Below, one piece after another: positions 61,890 through 64,000 of a stretch of 64,000 nt of DNA. Origin of the DNA: Streptomyces sp. TRM68416 (GTDB lineage: Bacteria > Actinomycetota > Actinomycetes > Streptomycetales > Streptomycetaceae); assembly GCF_014596915.1 (NCBI RefSeq), contig NZ_JACVWU010000005.1, forward strand, positions 124,001 through 188,000, written 5' to 3'. The first letter of the stretch is position 1, and each line of letters opens with the position of its first letter. The notes under the pieces are model-generated. The model saw only the letters and a list, made by a program, of their open reading frames with translations, was not told the DNA's origin and searched no databases. The translations under genes and the position numbers were made by a program.

Positions 61890-62501
61890 ATGACTTCCGT
61901 CCTCGTCTGCGACGACTCCCCGCTTGCCCGAGAGGCGCTCCGCCGCGCGGTCGCGACCGTGCCCGGCGTCGAGCGCGTGACGACGGCGGCCAACGGCGAG
62001 GAAGTCCTCCGCCGCTGGGGCGCCGATCGCTCGGACCTGATCCTGATGGACGTACGCATGCCCGGCCTGGGCGGCGTCGAGACCGTGCGGCGGCTGCTGT
62101 CCGCCGACCCCGGGGCGCGCATCATCATGCTCACCGTCGCCGAGGACCTCGACGGCGTGGCGCTCGCGGTCGCCGCGGGCGCCCGCGGCTATCTGCACAA
62201 GGACGCCTCGCGCGCGGAGCTGCGCGCCACGGTGACGCAGGCGCTGGCCGACCCGACGTGGCGGCTCGCCCCGCGACGGCTGCGCTCCGCCGAGATGGGC
62301 GCCGCGCCGACGCTCACCGCGCGTGAGATCCAGGTGCTCGAAGGCATGAGCCACGGCCGGTCCAACGCGGAGATCGGGCGTGAGCTGTTTCTCTCCGAGG
62401 ACACGGTCAAGACGCATGCGCGGCGGTTGTTCAAGAAGCTCGGCGCGTCGGACCGGGCGCACGCGGTCGCGCTCGGGTTCCGATGGGGCCTGGTTCGTTG
62501 A
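61890..62501 (+). CDS. bldM: Atypical response regulator BldM
   Basis: BldM activates aerial hyphae and, as a heterodimer with WhiI, late sporulation genes. The 203-residue product has an N-terminal receiver domain with the acidic pocket VCDDS (7-11) and Asp54 in ILMDVRMPG, and a C-terminal NarL/LuxR-type helix-turn-helix (about 140-200; LTAREIQVLEGMSHGRSN, split at the turn). Its receiver lacks some residues needed for normal phosphorylation, in line with the reported phosphorylation-independent activity. ATG 61890 follows GCGGAGGGCGG. Confidence 0.95.
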   Translation: MTSVLVCDDSPLAREALRRAVATVPGVERVTTAANGEEVLRRWGADRSDLILMDVRMPGLGGVETVRRLLSADPGARIIMLTVAEDLDGVALAVAAGARGYLHKDASRAELRATVTQALADPTWRLAPRRLRSAEMGAAPTLTAREIQVLEGMSHGRSNAEIGRELFLSEDTVKTHARRLFKKLGASDRAHAVALGFRWGLVR

Positions 62502-62542
62502 GGGTCCGGTCGTAGAGGCTGTCGTTCTGGTGCGGGCCGTTC

Positions 62543-62590
62543 GTGGCTGGTCGCGCAGCACCCCGCGCCCCTCTGGGGGCGCGGCTGCAA
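62543..62590 (+). repeat. Streptomyces intergenic repeat copy 4
   Basis: GTGGCTGGTCGCGCAGCACC, then CCGCGCCCCTCTGGGGGCGCGG, downstream of bldM. It forms the same CCGCGCCCC/GGGGGCGCGG hairpin as copy 1 and could terminate bldM transcription. Confidence 0.7.
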
Positions 62591-62706
62591 GGCCGGTCAA
62601 GCGGTCCCCTCGGTGCCCGCTGCTCGTTTCGCCGCGGATGCCGCATCCTTGAGATGTGGAGTCTCTCGGGGACGAGTCGGTCGAGCGGAAGGGGAGGGCG
62701 CAGGGG

Positions 62707-63384
62707 ATGAGTTCCGGCGCACCTGCTCATAACGCTTCGGTGCACAACATCGAGCGCGATGCCACGGACCAGACGGCCGCAAGGCACCATGGACCGATGC
62801 GCGACGAGGAGGCGGCAACCGCCGTAGGGGCGATCGGTGCACTCGTCCATCGCGCCGTCGACGGGGACGAGCAGGCCACGCACGACCTGCTCGCCCATGT
62901 CCACCCCCTGGCGCTGCGCTACTGCCGCACGCGTCTGTCCCGGCTGCCCGGCGACGCCCGGCACTTCGTCGAGGACCTCGCCCAGGAGGTCTGCGTCGCC
63001 GTCCTGCTGGCCCTGCCGCGCTACAAGGACACCGGACGCCCCTTCGAGGCGTTCGTCGTCGCCATCGCCGCCCACAAGGTCGCCGACCTCCAGCGCGCGG
63101 CGATGCGCGGACCCGGTTCCACGGCCGTCCCCTCGGACGAGATGCCCGAGCGGCCGGACGACTCGCTCGGCCCCGAGGAGCGCGCCCTGCTCAGCAGTGA
63201 CGCCGAATGGGCCAAGAAGCTCCTGGCCAACCTGCCCGAGAACCAGCGCGAACTGCTCCTGCTGCGGATCGCGGTGGGGCTGACGGCGGAGGAGACCGGC
63301 CAGATGTTGGGAATGTCACCCGGAGCGGTCCGGGTGGCGCAGCACCGGGCGCTGAGCAGGCTGCGGGCACTGGCCGAGCAGTAG
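62707..63384 (+). CDS. shbA: RNA polymerase ECF sigma factor, ShbA/SigD-like
   Basis: In Streptomyces ShbA drives transcription of the principal sigma-factor gene hrdB; in mycobacteria the orthologous position holds sigD. The product from ATG 62707 is 225 residues; the conserved part starts near ATG 62797. Region 2 lies at about residues 45-115 ([41 protein letters not shown]), an acidic linker follows, and region 4 lies at about 165-222 ([26 protein letters not shown], split here). No anti-sigma gene is adjacent. Synteny with bldM upstream and guaB downstream supports the name. Confidence 0.85.
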   Translation: MSSGAPAHNASVHNIERDATDQTAARHHGPMRDEEAATAVGAIGALVHRAVDGDEQATHDLLAHVHPLALRYCRTRLSRLPGDARHFVEDLAQEVCVAVLLALPRYKDTGRPFEAFVVAIAAHKVADLQRAAMRGPGSTAVPSDEMPERPDDSLGPEERALLSSDAEWAKKLLANLPENQRELLLLRIAVGLTAEETGQMLGMSPGAVRVAQHRALSRLRALAEQ

Positions 63385-63526
63385 GCCCGCCTTGGTTGAA
63401 CAGGCCGCGCGCGGACTCCGTACGAACATACGAAGCCCGGCATCCTGCGGAACCGTGGAATGTGACACCCCGGCTTCCCGTTAGCATGGACATCCGCACC
63501 GATCAAGGCCATTTGGGGAAGGTGTC

Positions 63527-64000
63527 ATGACTGCCAACGTCGACGGAGTGCCCGGTAAATTCGCGACACTCGGGCTGACCTACGACGACGTGCTGCTGCT
63601 GCCGGGCCCGTCGGACATGGCTCCCGACGAGATCGACACCGCCTCGTACGTCTCCAAGAACGTGCGGGTCAACATCCCGCTGCTGTCCGCCGCCATGGAC
63701 AAGGTCACCGAGTCGCGCATGGCGATCGCGATGGCCCGCCAGGGCGGCGTCGGCGTTCTGCACCGCAACCTGTCCATCGAGGACCAGGCCAACCAGGTCG
63801 ACCTGGTCAAGCGCTCCGAGTCCGGCATGGTCGCCGACCCGATCACGGTCCACCCGGACGCCACGCTCGCCGAGGCCGACGCGCTGTGCGCCAAGTTCCG
63901 CATCTCCGGCGTGCCGGTGACCGACGGCGACAAGAAGCTGCTCGGCATCGTCACCAACCGTGACATGGCCTTCGAGACCGACCGCTCCCGCCGGGTGCGC
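63527..64000 (+). CDS. guaB: IMP dehydrogenase, 5' part (runs off the window)
   Basis: Oxidises IMP to XMP, the committed step of GMP synthesis. Only the first 158 codons are present; the frame is open to the end of the window. Visible are [16 protein letters not shown] (11-26), the [12 protein letters not shown] segment of the barrel (near 51), [16 protein letters not shown] and the start of the CBS domain pair ([16 protein letters not shown], residues about 100-115). ATG 63527 follows GGGGAAGGTGTC. It continues the mycobacteria-like order sigD-guaB2. Confidence 0.95.
   Translation, partial: MTANVDGVPGKFATLGLTYDDVLLLPGPSDMAPDEIDTASYVSKNVRVNIPLLSAAMDKVTESRMAIAMARQGGVGVLHRNLSIEDQANQVDLVKRSESGMVADPITVHPDATLAEADALCAKFRISGVPVTDGDKKLLGIVTNRDMAFETDRSRRVR

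Overview
The window is a very GC-rich (roughly 70%) actinobacterial chromosome segment that I read as Streptomyces. The evidence is frequent GTG starts, near-uniform G/C third codon positions, the gene order of the S10-spc-alpha ribosomal cluster, and the sporulation genes whiD and bldM in their Streptomyces neighbourhood beside an ECF sigma factor (shbA-like) and guaB.

Region 1 (about 1-19450) is the translation core: the S10 block (rpsJ to rpsQ), the spc block (rplN to rplO, secY, adk), then map, infA, rpmJ, rpsM, rpsK, rpoA, rplQ and truA. rpsD is absent from its usual place before rpoA. A two-gene islet (12233-14002: a membrane-anchored propeller-like protein and a small secreted cysteine protein) sits between adk and map behind a near-perfect terminator. 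Several intercistronic gaps carry strong RNA hairpins (rpsQ/rplN, rpsN/rpsH, rplO/secY, rpsK/rpoA).

Region 2 (19596-25492) is a compact four-gene minus-strand operon between truA and rplM: a processive-type GT2 glycosyltransferase, an exported GH113-like hydrolase, a GDP-mannose-pyrophosphorylase-like nucleotidyltransferase and an SGNH/acyltransferase-3 O-acyltransferase. Together they look like a complete pathway for an O-acylated, probably mannose-containing surface glycan. It is my best candidate for an undescribed system.

Region 3 (25827-42580) holds rplM-rpsI and then envelope and central metabolism: glmM, coaA, glmS, bifunctional NAD(P)HX repair enzyme, acpS, an L,D-transpeptidase, alr, an alpha/beta hydrolase, and the tRNA t6A/acetylation group tsaE-tsaB-rimI-tsaD, interrupted by an apparently catalytically dead L,D-transpeptidase homologue.

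Region 4 (42531-52087) is more accessory: a GH3 glycosidase, a LacI regulator, a GH10-CBM2 xylanase, an LCP cell-wall ligase, a THUMP-like methyltransferase and two tandem polysaccharide-deacetylase lipoproteins.

Region 5 (52131-64000) has groES-groEL1 under two CIRCE elements, a SnoaL-type protein divergent from a 1128-residue STAND NTPase with helical repeats, an SDR, a MOSC protein with a divergent LysR regulator, whiD/bldM (with a perfect sigma-BldN-type promoter before bldM), the shbA/sigD-like sigma factor and the 5' part of guaB. The order tsaD, groES, groEL1, WhiB protein, ECF sigma factor, guaB parallels mycobacteria (gcp, groES, groEL1, whiB3, sigD, guaB2).
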